Below, piece by piece: positions 11,501 through 20,972 of a DNA stretch of 39,690 nucleotides. The stretch spans positions 255,934 through 295,623 of the forward strand of contig QEOQ01000136.1 in NCBI GenBank assembly GCA_010279815.1, given 5' to 3'. Within the stretch, counting starts at the first letter, position 1; the number at the start of each line of letters is the position of its first letter. A program made the translations under genes and the position numbers. The DNA comes from Brachionus plicatilis. Taxonomy: Eukaryota; Rotifera; Eurotatoria; Ploima; Brachionidae. The notes below the pieces were generated by a model. The model searched no databases and was not told the DNA's origin. It saw only the letters and a list, made by a program, of their open reading frames with translations.

Positions 11501-14500
11501 TATAGCAAAGTAAAATTTTTGTTCAATTTTCAATTTGCTCAAAAATTTCAAATGCCCAATTTCATTGCATTGCAATTTACACAGTCTTTTAACTTTTAAA
11601 ACTTTAAAAATTTCAATTTAAAAAATTGCAAATATGCAATGCAATAAAATTTTGGAGCAAATTGAGCAAATTGAAAATTGAACAAAAAATTTACTTTGCC
11701 GTATTTAGTTAATTTTTTATTTTTTTTATTGATATTCTTTTTTTTAAAAGTTATTTTAAAAAATAAAAGATTCAAAAAACTGAACTTTTATTTTTGCCTC
11801 TTCATTTTTACCAATTTTTACGTAAATTTGCGTAATTTTGCGTAAAATTATCAGAATTGCACGTGTTGTTTTGAAAAATAATAAATTTTGATAGTTCAAA
11901 ATTTTTACATTTTTTATTTTAAATCAAGATGTGTGTTCGACTGAACAATTTGCTTCAATTAAGAGAGTTTCATTCGAATATTTATGCAGGCTTTAACAAA
12001 CAGGCCTCCAGATACTACAACCACTTGATTAAAATGAGCGACCGGAACACTCTGCCAGTGTTTCAGCAATTTAAATTAGAAATATACTCACTAAAAGTCA
12101 CAAGCAAAAATCTACAAAACAAATTGGACAAAATATACCGCGGTCTCATTTTACTCCTAGTCTACAGAGTAATAATACCCAATTTTATCTCTTTAAATAA
12201 AATTTTATTTTTTTTTAGTTTAACTTGTTTTGTAAAAGAGCCATTTTTTTGCTAGCTTCGGAGCACTATTCTCAATCTCCAGTCAATATTAGAATTAAAC
12301 CTTTGGTCGATTTTTTGACTGACAATTTTAAAATGCTCAAACAAAAACTGTTCTCCAAAATATTTTTACAATTTGTCAAAAATTTGTGGAATTCTTTTTA
12401 TCATGTAAATTTAAAAAAAAAAACTTTGTAGTTTTGTTTAAGAATATTTTTTGGTCCGATTCTTAAGAAATAATATTAAGAGTAACGAAAAAGACGGGAG
12501 ACTGTGATGAGGACATCACTGTGTATGTACTCGGTTCGCTGCGCAGTTGCATGCGCTCGTCTGAATCAGTAGACGATGTGCGTGTTGAGCTCAAGCGAGA
12601 CCGTGCATACTTTCGTTCCCTACACACTGACATGTGCTCGTCTTAATGAATAGGCGAGCCATATATTGTATAAATTGAAATGAATAAACATAGAACTTGA
12701 TGAAAAAGAAATTAAAGAAATAAAAGAAATAAAATATTGGTGAACCTCAAATCACTTTATTACCGTAATGCCGTGCGTTCTAGTTCAATGCATTAAATTT
12801 TTTTTTAAAAATTTTCGAATAAAGAAGCAGCATTTAATACAGAAATTTAATAATAAGACCGGCATTTAAATTTAGGAGCTTGGCTTTTAATGCAGGTCTT
12901 AAACCTAGGTCATGAAAAATTCAAAAACACATGTTTAGACCATGCACTTAATTTCGAGTGCCACATGTTTAATGCTGCCTTTATACGCACGGCATTACGG
13001 TACATCTGGCGACGAGGATAAAAACCCCAGAAGACTAATAAAAGTGCTTCTTGGAGGCAGTAATGTTTATAGTGCGTGCAACGGCTACCTGACGAGTGTC
13101 AGTTAGTATATTGGTGAACCTCAAATAGCTTTAGTTGTTCACTTTATTTTAGAGACTGTTATCATAGACTTATTTTACTCTATTAAGCAAATTTGCTTAA
13201 AATTAAGCATTTTGCTGATCTTTATTTTCTATTTTAGTAAAAAAGTTAATCAAATTTTTTCGAATTAAAACAAACTTCACAACCTCTAAATAAATTGAAT
13301 AAGGTTGAATAAAAAAATAAAAATTTAAATAAATAAGACAAAAAAAAGTGTTATGGAATTGAAATTTTAAGATTAAAACGATTATTGAAAATTTTAAAAA
13401 ATTAAATTTTTTTCTCTTTAAAAGTTTTTATTAAAATAATTTAAAAAATTGAAACCAATTTAAGTTCAAAATTTTATTTTTTAAAATTATCATAGGAAAG
13501 AAATTTATTTTTCTTTAATAATTCTGTTAAGTACTAAATTTAAAAAAAAAGGTAAAATTAAATTTTTTAATTATGGAAATGTTAGTTTGAAATTAAAACA
13601 AAAAAAAGCTGAAACTATTTTTTTTATATTCAAATTTAATTTTAAAGAAAAAAATTATTTTCAATTTAACTTTTAAATTTCCGCCTCGCGGTATTTCTAA
13701 AATCCATAAGGCATAGCCATACTCAATCCGATTAAAAATAAATAAATAAGGCAACACAAAGCTGGTTTCTAGATGTAAGGTCAGGGCCCAAAAAACACCA
13801 ATTAATGTTCGGGACTTAACATCTCCCTTTTTCAAAAAAAAAGTGGTTTTGAAGAAATCAATTTCATGACCAGCCGGTCTTATTTTTTATTGAAAAAAAA
13901 CGCCCTTTAATTTATAGATCAGTTGGTCTCAAAATTTATTTGAGAATAAAAAATTTAATTTTATAAACATTTTTTTTAAGTCTCTTTAAGAAAAAAATTG
14001 ACTGGTCACATTATTTAATTTGATATTTGAGAAAAAATAGAAATATATCTAAATATGTAAAAATTCATTGATAATCTAATAAATAAAATTTCAAAAAATG
14101 GTAACATAGGTAAATATAGTTTAAGAAATAAAAAAAAGAATTAAAATTGAACACTTTTTTTTTTTTTTAAATATCAAATTAAATAATGTGACCAGTCAAA
14201 TTTTTTCTCATAAAAATGCTCATAAAATTAATTTTTTTTTCTCAAATAAATTTTTGTCATGAAATTGATCAGCCCCAAAAATAGTTCTAAAAATTTTTTT
14301 CTATCAATGTTAGTATTTTTGTTTTTAATCTTGGATATCCGTTAAAAAAAATGTATATATTTTTCTTTAAAGTCAGAGAGTAAATTATATTTTTAAAATA
14401 TTTAAATAATTATTTTAAAATGTACAGTCTTGATTTTATTTTATCTATTTTTTTTCATCATCTTTTTAAATACTTTAAATTTTCCTTTATTTTCTTCTCT

Positions 14501-15729
14501 AAAATTCAATATGTAAAAAAATAAATAAATTTTCCGAATATTTCATTAAAAATAGGAAAAGACATAACTACAAAGTTGCTAAAAATATATTATTAAACAT
14601 TAAAAATGAAGACTTTTGTTGAACTTATTGACAAGTTCGAGGATGAAAGTGCCAAAAATCCGCAACAGCAAGCACTGAATTATCTCAAAATAGTCGAGGT
14701 ATGTTTTTCCTGTCCAAATTTTACAAATTAAAAAATTCGAGTTTAGATAATGACCACAAAATTTAAAGATTACACTCCAAATCACAAATTTTTGGAATCA
14801 AAAATGGTAAAAATTTTACTTGCAAAAATTAATCTCTTATTTGTTTTACTATAAATAGGGACATATTATTTTACTGCTGAATTTATATGCTCAAAATACC
14901 TCCACTCTAATTCTTCTTCACTACAAACTATTCAATTTTGTAAGCCTTGAATTAAACAAATGAAAAATTAAATTGAATTAAAATCCAGAATTATCAAACC
15001 AAAGAAACAATTGAGTTCGACCGGATTCATTTGGTCAAAATTGGCAAGAAACTGAGCAAAAAATTTAGTGGAAAATTTTTCATTAAATTTCTAAAAAAAA
15101 ATCCTCCTAGTCAAATTCAATCGAATCTAATCAACAAAGATTACTTGATCAGCTATTCTCAAAGATTGCTAGAGAGCGGTTTTATTAAACCCATTCAGTT
15201 TGAAAGTTATCAATTTTTTTTGCAAAAAAATTAAATTTTTAATCAAATTTTTTAAGAATCTTGTTCAATTTCAAAAAACTCAAAAAAAAGTGTTTTGTCC
15301 GATTCGGCGGATGATAGCCTAGTTTTAAAAGGTTTTTGTGCCGAAAATATATTTTTGGCCACAGTGACTAATTATTACATGCTAGACCAGGACCAAATTA
15401 ATAAATTGGTAGACAATTTGCTGTTCAAAAATTCAATAATAAACCAGGAAATTGAAGTTTTGTTCAATGATGTAAAAAATTTGCATGAAAGTATTTTCAT
15501 GAAAGAATCAGATGAGCTGTTTAATAAATGCATTAAAAATTCAATTATTGACCATGACTTAATTGTGAGGATATTGTGGCACAGAATTTATCAGGAGCCA
15601 TTGGTCATGAAATTTATCAGCATGCGTCATTCGAATTTTGCCAATGATAGTTATCTTAAAAAAATTTTGCCAAATAGAACAAGTGATGAGTCCTTTGAAT
15701 TCGAATATGCAATTATGCATTTGATATAA
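2503..15729 (+). CDS. MUN-domain protein (UNC13/BAIAP3-like), 3' 17 exons
   Basis: Spliced gene. Exons: 2503-2605, 2654-2754, 5145-5299, 5349-5448, 5502-5587, 5636-5744, 7931-8152, 8202-8510, 8575-8673, 8720-8866, 11929-12168, 12219-12404, 14612-14698, 14747-14806, 14859-14939, 14989-15205, 15257-15729. All splice sites are GT...AG, phases agree throughout, and the chain gives 924 codons plus TAA. By eye it follows the MUN domain: a VRQLFEEHMDDLHE segment and WRSLILPHVHNWIKAI (exons 4-6), CSVSLIDL (exon 8), MCVRLNNLLQLREF (exon 11; compare Munc13 CILMNNTQQLR), IKPLVDFLTDNFKMLKQ and FVKNLWNSF (exon 12), and FLESKMGHIILLLNLYAQNT (exons 14-15; MHD2 end). This family primes secretory vesicles by opening syntaxin. 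No C2 domain is visible after MUN; instead there is a ~230-residue tail of unknown type. The start exon is not in view. Exon 9 could start at an alternative AG further upstream. Family call moderate; gene model strong. Confidence 0.68.
3325..3395. repeat. Tandem dimer, ~38-bp unit
   Basis: Two adjacent copies of a unit made of T-run, A-run and TTTAAAGTCAAGTCA(A/T)ATGAC. The AAGTCAAGTC word recurs in the perfect hairpin at 9196-9233. Confidence 0.7.
4480..5010. repeat. Cluster of palindromic ACGTAAA motifs
   Basis: Repeated words TTTACGTAAATTTACGTAAA (near 4495 and 4620), ACGATAAATACCAT and ACGCTAAATATGGT (near 4960-5010), separated by A/T runs. The same vocabulary occurs at 2236-2256, 2390-2410 and 11815-11850. 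It looks like decayed copies of one palindromic repeat family; no clear element ends were found. Confidence 0.5.
5745..7930. other. Large intron, AT-rich, with inverted repeat
   Basis: A 2,186-bp intron. An imperfect inverted repeat spans about 6110-6300: GCATTTTTAGATTTTTTGTGC on the left pairs with GCACAAAAAATCTACAAATG and following bases on the right. The ~290-bp repeat 7298-7590 lies in its 3' part. No coding signal was seen. Confidence 0.55.
7298..7590. repeat. ~290-bp direct repeat, copy A
   Basis: Closely similar to 9235-9530 in the same orientation, sharing for example AAAAATCCACATTAAGTTAT and AAATTATGTTAAATTAAGTT with scattered substitutions. The two copies sit in different introns of the MUN gene. 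No terminal inverted repeats were seen. Confidence 0.85.
9196..9233. repeat. Perfect 16-bp hairpin
   Basis: Left arm GTCTCAAGTCAAGTCC (9196-9211), 6-nt loop AAGTAC, right arm GGACTTGACTTGAGAC (9218-9233). It immediately precedes repeat copy B. Confidence 0.9.
9235..9530. repeat. ~290-bp direct repeat, copy B
   Basis: Second copy of 7298-7590. It starts right after the perfect hairpin and ends in the same long T-run. Confidence 0.85.
9552..9740. mobile_element. MITE half copy (GGTTTTGTGAAATTCAG family)
   Basis: Only one half of the element is present, from TCTGC...GATGTGCAAAATCTCTGC to the terminus CTGAATTTCACAAAACC at 9740. The other arm is missing, so it is truncated and no TSD can be tested. 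Confidence 0.85.
10378..10638 (-). pseudogene. Tigger-type transposase, C-terminal remnant
   Basis: The minus-strand frame reads ...LAARGMLSEAEIVDSIATNN, then an acidic stretch QDSDAEIEE, one stop, then INSKEAIDRINVLKHFF and a terminal stop at 10378-10380. The acidic linker, the 'LSEAEIVD' block and the 'S.EA...I..LK.F' helix are the normal C-terminal order of pogo/Tigger transposases (jerky-like family). The DDE catalytic core is absent. About 85 codons remain with one internal stop. Confidence 0.7.
10877..11270. repeat. Long inverted repeat (~180-bp arms)
   Basis: Arms 10877-11058 and about 11092-11270 are near-perfect reverse complements with a poly-T loop. The outer ends read GTAATGAAGATATTCCCCGAC and its complement, with few mismatches. 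It lies wholly inside the Tigger remnant and behaves as an internal inverted duplication or inserted fold-back. Confidence 0.9.
11504..11699. mobile_element. Palindromic MITE, ~196 bp
   Basis: Inverted arms: AGCAAAGTAAAATTTTTGTT with TCAATTTTCAATTTGC on the left, reverse complement on the right ending ACTTTGCC. Inner GCATTGCA words also pair. No clear TSD beyond a possible TA. Confidence 0.65.
12503..13004 (+). mobile_element. LTR-retrotransposon-like terminal repeat with primer-binding-like site
   Basis: The segment begins TGTGATGAGGACATCACTG and, after discounting a nested MITE, ends ATTACA, i.e. TG...CA ends of an LTR of about 260 bp. It has a TATA-like stretch (CATATATTGTATAAA) and AATAAA. 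Two bases beyond the end comes TGGCGACGAGGATA (13007-13020), the position and start (TGG) expected of a tRNA primer-binding site. GC content is clearly above the surroundings. No second LTR, gag or pol was found; TATTGGTGAACCTCAAAT is repeated downstream at 13109. It is a fragment, probably Gypsy-like. Confidence 0.45.
12761..13002. mobile_element. MITE nested in the LTR-like segment
   Basis: Inverted repeats TACCGTAATGCCGTGCG (12761) and CGCACGGCATTACGGTA (ends 13002) enclose 242 bp. If the outer TA is the target duplication, the element is a TA-inserting Tc1/mariner-type MITE. Removing it restores a continuous LTR 3' end. Confidence 0.8.
13917..14275. repeat. Fold-back repeat, ~115-bp arms
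   Basis: Arms near 13917-14035 and 14160-14275 are imperfect reverse complements. Each contains TTGACTGGTCACATTATTTAAT or its complement and a TTTATTTGAGAA block. The spacer is AT-rich. Confidence 0.75.
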
Positions 15730-16074
15730 GAAATTAATTTTTTAATTTACTTCGAAAATTTTTGTGTACCAAGTTTATAAATAGAAATTAAATAGAAATA
15801 AAATTTAAAAATAAAATTTTTATTATTTTTCAGTAAAAATTAATAAAAAAATAAAAGTCAATTTTTTAGATATATATAGTTTAAGATCCAAGTCAATGTT
15901 TGATATTTTCAATTTCTAATAATGGAAGTTTGTATCAATAATACAATTATAATACAAATAATGTTAAGATTTTTCAGATAATCAATATAACTGGTATACA
16001 TTTTCAGAGTTAGCAAACGAGTATTAAATACTTCGATTTAAACAAATAAATCATTATAATTAGAAACTGAGTAT

Positions 16075-18254
16075 TTGTACGTGTCCATGTTGGCACAAAA
16101 ATTAAATTTGCAAACACATAATTGGAATCGCGAACATTTAAGATATAAATATAATGGAAATAATTGGGTAAAATTGAATAAAGATGTGATTGCAAAAAAA
16201 ATTGACAATGAAATATTGTATTTTTTACCAGCAAATGAAACAATTAAGATTTGCTATCAGAATTATATGATGGATAAAACAGAACACAATCTAATTCAGT
16301 ATAGGGATGATAGAAGGGAGTATAAAAAACTAAATCGTCAAAAAATAAAACTATATTTGAGTCCAAAAAATAAAATGACTTCAAAAATTCTAAGAAATTC
16401 TGGAATTTTTATAAAACATCCATAAAACTGAGAGAAGATGCTGAATTTGACAGCTTTCCAGAAGAAGTTTGTTGGGATGTTAAAAAAGCCTCAACTACTG
16501 TTGATCAAGTGGAATTGTTTAATAGCTGCTTTGCTTATATTGACTCCTCTTTGTCCAGTGAAAGTGAATCAGCAAAATACATTTCTGATACTTTTAAAGA
16601 ATTAAAATTCAATGAAAATATTTTAACAACAGGATTTTGGTTTTGTAAAGTTCAGAACAAAAGAACAGAACAAAGTGCAAAAAAATTCAATAACTTTTCT
16701 TCAAAAAGTTTATAATAAATTCTGTGAATGCAGAATGGTGCAACATTCAAAATTGCATTAACTTTAAAAGTCTGCTAATGATGTGCAAAATCTCTGCAAA
16801 ATGCCCTACGCTCGATTATATTGAAATTTAATTTCTGCTAAACTCTGCAAATTTAGCAGACATTGATATTTGATGTAATTTTGAATGTTGCACTAATTTG
16901 CATTTATAGATTTAAGTTTAAACATTTAAACGAAAAGTTATTCAATATTTTTACATTATTTTCTGTTCTTTTTATCATTTTGTACTGAATTTTACAAAAC
17001 CGCGTTTTCATTTTGTGAATTTTCTTTGGATGAAATTAAAATGGTTGTTAATGAACTTCCTTCATCAAGCTCCCCTGGATTTGTTGGAATTCAGACCAAA
17101 ATAATCCAAAATCTTAACGAATTCTTTGTTCCATTATTATATGAGCTCTTTAATAATTGTTTATATTTTAAAAATTTTCCGGAAAACTTGAAAATTGCCA
17201 TTGTTAATCCTTTATTTAAAAATAAAGGTGACAGATCAGATATATACAATTATCGAGGGATATCAATCCTATCACCAAAATTATTTGAAAAACTTTTGGA
17301 AAAACAGATATCTTATTATTTTGAATCGAATAAGATTTTATTTAAAGGACAACATGGTTTTAGAAACGGACATTCTTGACAAACAGTAATCCATGAGTAT
17401 AATAGTGAAATAAATAAAGCTCAAGAAAAAAAACTAACAACTGTTCCTTTGTTTATTGACTTTAGGAAAGCATTTGATGTTTTTGATTCAAATCTATTAC
17501 TTTTAAATCTTTTTCACTATGGTTTTGATAATTCTTCTTTGGGTCTTCTTTCAAAATATTAAGAAAATAGATCTCAGATAGTCCCGCAAGGATCTGTCCT
17601 GGGTCCACTGCTTTTTCTTATTTTTGTCAATGATTTACCATTTTTATTTAAAAATTTAAGTATCAAAATGTTTGCAAATGATATAACAATAAGTATCTCT
17701 GAAAAAGACCTTGAAACAGCTTTGATAAAATTAAATGTTACGACAAAAAATTTAAATGAATGGGGTATTTTTAACAGAATTGATATAAACTGGTCAAAAA
17801 TTTTTTACATGATTTTTGAAAATAGGAAAAAATTATATCCAGATAAGGTTAGAGTAGCTAATGATGACATATTAGTTGTAAAGTAAATCTGTTTATTAGG
17901 CTTCATAATTGATCAAAATCTTAACTTAACCAAACATGTATCTAATATATCAATTCAAGTTAATAGGAAATTATTTTCTATCAAAAGAATTTCCTATCTT
18001 GCTACTCTAGTAAAGATCCATTTTTTTATGACCATTTTCTTCCCGTATTTTGACTATTGCTCTACGCTTTTATGCTTTTTTTCAAAAGAAGCAATATATA
18101 AATTAGCTAAAAATTATTATATCTCTATCATAAAACTTTTAAATGTTAAGCTTGAAACAATTAGCTCTAATTATAAATAACACTTTAGAAAAGTATAGTC
18201 TTTATTCCTTCAACATCGGATTTTTGAAAGGATGCTAACTTTCTCTAATTAATG
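16075..18254 (+). pseudogene. Non-LTR reverse transcriptase, copy 1 (dead)
   Basis: Degenerate ORF2-type protein of a LINE. Order: a basic linker region (YRDDRREYKKLNRQ near 16300), frameshift near 16420, LFNSCFAYIDSSL, a MITE insertion, then RT blocks FSLDEIKMVVNELPSSSSPG, IAIVNPLFKNKGD and NYRGISIL, stop after GFRNGHS (17377), FIDFRKAFDVFD (motif A), stop after LSKY, PQGSVLGPLLFL (motif B), and MFANDITISI (motif C, FAND where FADD is normal). Further stops follow VVK (17884) and in the tail. No endonuclease domain is recognisable upstream. The FAND change and the two upstream stops are shared with copy 2, and FAND also with copy 3, so they predate duplication. CR1/Jockey-like affiliation is by general pattern only. 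Confidence 0.85.
16639..17001. mobile_element. MITE inside the reverse transcriptase, copy 1
   Basis: Begins GGTTTTGTAAAGTTCAG and ends ACTGAATTTTACAAAACC, with the same interior as 1688-2021. It interrupts the RT frame between ENILTTGF and AFSFCEF. The flanks GGATTTT / GCGTTTT look like a mutated TSD. Also present in copy 2, so inserted before the duplication. Confidence 0.88.
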
Positions 18255-18385
18255 TCTATTTTATTTCAATTCTCCTCAAATGACTCAAGAAATTTGAATT
18301 ATATTTTTAGGAACAGCAATATTCTATTGAACCGATGGCCAAATCAAAAAGTGAATCAAAAACATTTGAACATGTTTATTCAAGA

Positions 18386-19010
18386 CTAGCAGATGCCCGT
18401 TGCTTCGCTGCCGGGGGAATTTAAATAAAATTAAGAAAAAAAATTGCAGAACACACTAAAAATTTATTGAAAAACCTCAGTATAAACTATTTTTTTTGTT
18501 AAGTTATTTGGATGATTCATGCAAATCTTGAGATTTTATTTATTTGTCACTCTTGAAAAGGCTACATATAATTGCCCATTTTTTTAGCATTAGATCCAAC
18601 AGCTATTTGACATTCAATTATTTTACTGTAAAAATTTCTACAAATAAGCCTGGTACCGTTACACAATCCATCCGAAGCTGAGACATTTCTAAGTAAAATA
18701 ATTGGTTGGCCTTTTTTAAGAACTAATTTATGAGGTGGCATTCCTGATAAATTTAAGCTATTTAAAAATTCTATCGGGTATAAAGCTGTATGTGCGTCAT
18801 TCAAAACAGCATCAGCTGATAAATATTTGTTCTCATCACCTTTAATTCAATTAAAAGGTAATTTATATATATTTAATATATATTAATACTTAATTGATAA
18901 TAGGTAATCAATCAATTATCTATTCTCTCTCACTATTCAACCTAGACATCGATAACTTTCGACCTTGACATCGATAACTCGCTAACTTTGTGAAATTTTA
19001 AATAATTAGA
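18386..19010 (-). mobile_element. Helitron, 625 bp, inserted in copy 1
   Basis: On the minus strand it starts TCTAATTATTT and ends GGGCATCTGCTAG, preceded by a GC-rich hairpin (CCCGGCAGCGAAGCAACGGG). TC...CTAG ends inserted between host A and T are the Helitron rule. Copies 2 and 3 of the segment retain the empty site (AAGA|TTAAT at 28864/28865 and its complement at 33733/33734). The inside holds a helicase fragment; the replication-initiator domain is missing, so it is non-autonomous. Confidence 0.93.
18535..18843 (-). pseudogene. Helitron PIF1-type helicase C-terminal fragment
   Basis: The minus-strand frame reads GDENKYLSADAVLNDAHTAL, then YPIEFLNSLNLSGMPPHKL, GQPIILLRNV and GLCNGTRLICRN, the classic end of Helitron RepHel helicases. 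A second frame gives GQLYVAFSRVT, helicase motif VI (GQxYVAxSR), joined to the first by a frameshifting deletion after AVGSNAKK that removes the intervening residues. It ends at a stop 18535-18537. The ATPase motifs upstream are gone. A non-functional passenger of the 625-bp Helitron. Confidence 0.85.
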
Positions 19011-19397
19011 TTAATAAATTGCTTTGTGATCAAGTGATCAATGCTGAAGTTTTCAATGTTTAAGCTTTCTATTTTCAATAACATAAATTTAATTAACACA
19101 GATTATGTTTCTAAATTTGAATTATTTAACTTAAATAGTTTGTTGTTAAATTTTTTTAAATAACTATTAAATCAATAACTAAATAATTACTAAAATTACT
19201 TCATTACTAAATGTAAAAAAAATTAATCATTTAAAAAAAAATTTTATTAAAATAAAAAATAAATTCAAATTTTTTTGTTGATTAGAACTTAATTTTACAT
19301 GATGAACTTAACTTTAGATAAAAGATGATAATGATGAAAATAATCTAACATTTTGGATGTCAACGTTGTCTTATCTAGTTCCAACTAAGTTAATATT

Positions 19398-20594
19398 TCA
19401 TAGGACTTCTTGGACTTGTTCAAACAGGAAAGAAAATTTAGTAATATTTACAATTAAATTCTGATTTCGCCAGAAAATGCGACAATATATGTTACTAATA
19501 CAGTGTCGAGCAGAAATATTAAAAAATTTTGTCGATGAATGAAGACTAGGATAGGCTTGAGTAATTAATCTGAAATAATGTTGACCAGTTTGAATAGCAG
19601 AATTTTCATACAGTTCACTCTTATAATGTGGTGGTGATATCTCCACAACAACAGAATTTTTTGGCATAAACATCAGATTGGTCAAAGCAGCACCATGAAC
19701 TGCTATAAAAAGCTTTGCCTTGGACATTATTTTAATCTGCTCTGAAATACTCTTCTCTTCAAAATAAACCACATCCAAAATGCTTGCATCTATTTTTGTT
19801 TTTAAAAAATCTTCCACTTCCTTTTGATTTAGAATCTTCCGTGTGTACTTTCTTTTTAGAAATACAACTCGACTACGAGTGTACTTAAGCTCAAAAATAC
19901 TTTTAACCTTTAATCTAAACAAATCGGCTTCTGTTCGACCTGTAAAAAAATATGAACTTCTGCCAGGCACAAACAAATACTTAAAGCAATCTAAACTTTG
20001 GTCATTTTGATTTTTTTTCAACTTAAAGTTAACATTTTTTAGACCAAGACCCGTGGAAATATTTAAAAAGTTTTTTTGCCAATCTGTTAAACTGTTCAAC
20101 TTTCGATTTAAAAAAATGGACTTAATCTTTGGGCAGTAGGGTTTTTGGTGGAAATTTTCATAAATAAACAAAGGCGTTATTTTGATTGCCCAGTGGTAGA
20201 TGTTTTTATCGTCATAGCGGAATTGTATGACTGAGGTGCAGTCTTGATGTTTATTTGACTGCTTCCAAGCAGAGCCACTCTCAAAGTCAGCTCGGATATA
20301 AGAATTTGAAGGAAGAGCAAAATTGGCTTGGTTTTCTTTAGATATTTGTAAAAATTGGTTCTTTTTCTTTTGGTCATTGAGATCATGATTGTTCAACAGG
20401 AATACAAGTTGTTGGTTTCTTAGGCAAACATTTTCAAAAAGACAAAAACTAGTCGAGTCTGCAAAATTCCAACAGTCCACTATTCTTGACTCTTTTTCAA
20501 AACTACTTGGAATAGTACTGTACTGGGTTTTTAGGTATAAAAATAGAGCTGTGGTAAAAAATGTTAATAAAGCTAAAATAAAAATTTTTATCAT
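19398..20594 (-). CDS. GT61 (DUF563) glycosyltransferase, copy 1
   Basis: Single-exon 398-residue type II membrane protein. Residues 2-21 (IKIFILALLTFFTTALFLYL) form a signal-anchor, so the enzyme probably faces the Golgi or ER lumen. Residues ~40-65 carry CWNFADSTSFCLFENVCL, like the cysteine-containing N-terminal block of EOGT/DUF563 proteins. The family signature HGAALTN is at residues 300-306, followed by LMFMPKNSVVVEISP, the usual sugar-nucleotide-binding part of GT61. Several NxS/T sites are present. The frame is fully intact and almost identical to copy 2. GT61 members transfer xylose, GlcNAc or related sugars; donor and acceptor cannot be read here. The ATG at 20594 follows an AT-rich leader and gives the membrane anchor, which supports this start. 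The gene lies in a transposon-derived segment and could be host gene or cargo. Confidence 0.88.
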   Translation of the reverse strand: MIKIFILALLTFFTTALFLYLKTQYSTIPSSFEKESRIVDCWNFADSTSFCLFENVCLRNQQLVFLLNNHDLNDQKKKNQFLQISKENQANFALPSNSYIRADFESGSAWKQSNKHQDCTSVIQFRYDDKNIYHWAIKITPLFIYENFHQKPYCPKIKSIFLNRKLNSLTDWQKNFLNISTGLGLKNVNFKLKKNQNDQSLDCFKYLFVPGRSSYFFTGRTEADLFRLKVKSIFELKYTRSRVVFLKRKYTRKILNQKEVEDFLKTKIDASILDVVYFEEKSISEQIKIMSKAKLFIAVHGAALTNLMFMPKNSVVVEISPPHYKSELYENSAIQTGQHYFRLITQAYPSLHSSTKFFNISARHCISNIYCRIFWRNQNLIVNITKFSFLFEQVQEVL

Positions 20595-20972
20595 TTTAAA
20601 AATTTTATTTTATTTTTTTATGTAACAATTATTTAAATAATAAAGATAGTTTTTAATTAAATTTTTGTTAAATATTTTCAGGTAAATAACCGAAGATAAA
20701 AATATTCTTTTAATTGAGCGAAAAGAAAATAACAAGCGTGACAACAAGCATAGATAATCTAAATATTTTATTTATTTGTATTGTTTTCCCTAGTAGTAAG
20801 CCTATTGGAAAATTCGATTTAGAGACATTTTTTAGAAGAATTTGAAATGATTTTGGCAAATTTGAGGAATTTTTGAATGACTCATATTTTATGCTGATAC
20901 TAAATTTATTTTTCTGCCACAAAAAAAAAATAAAAATGATACTAAAATTCACACTTAAGCTATTAAAAATAA
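20595..20972. other. Upstream flank of GT61 copy 1
   Basis: AT-rich DNA shared by all three copies. It presumably contains the GT61 promoter, but no defined site could be picked. A minus-strand open stretch (20710-20952) is not conserved in length between copies and was not called. Confidence 0.5.

Larger units (their letters stand above)
8867..11928. other. Largest intron, transposon-filled
   Basis: A 3,062-bp intron holding, in order, the hairpin (9196-9233), repeat copy B (9235-9530), a half MITE (9552-9740), the Tigger remnant (10166-11436) and a palindromic MITE (11504-11699). The stretch 9741-10165 is AT-rich with nothing recognised. Near 11815-11850 lie further ACGTAAA-type words. Confidence 0.65.
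12405..14611. other. Large intron with LTR-like relic and fold-back
   Basis: A 2,207-bp intron. It contains the LTR-like segment (12503-13004) with a nested MITE, a GAACCTCAAAT repeat at 12742 and about 13116, and the fold-back at 13917-14275. A minus-strand open frame at 13593-13835 has no recognisable similarity and was not called. The rest is AT-rich. Confidence 0.6.

Noticed and set aside
13593..13835. Minus-strand open frame with somewhat higher GC
   Set aside because: No recognisable domain and no splice context; could be part of an unknown repeat, but not supportable.
14601..14698. ATG at 14606 as the start of a separate gene
   Set aside because: The frame continues the MUN MHD2 region in phase after the acceptor at 14611, so it is better read as an internal exon.
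20177..20386. Frame inside GT61 copy 1 (and equivalents in copies 2 and 3)
   Set aside because: Alternative-frame shadow of the glycosyltransferase gene.
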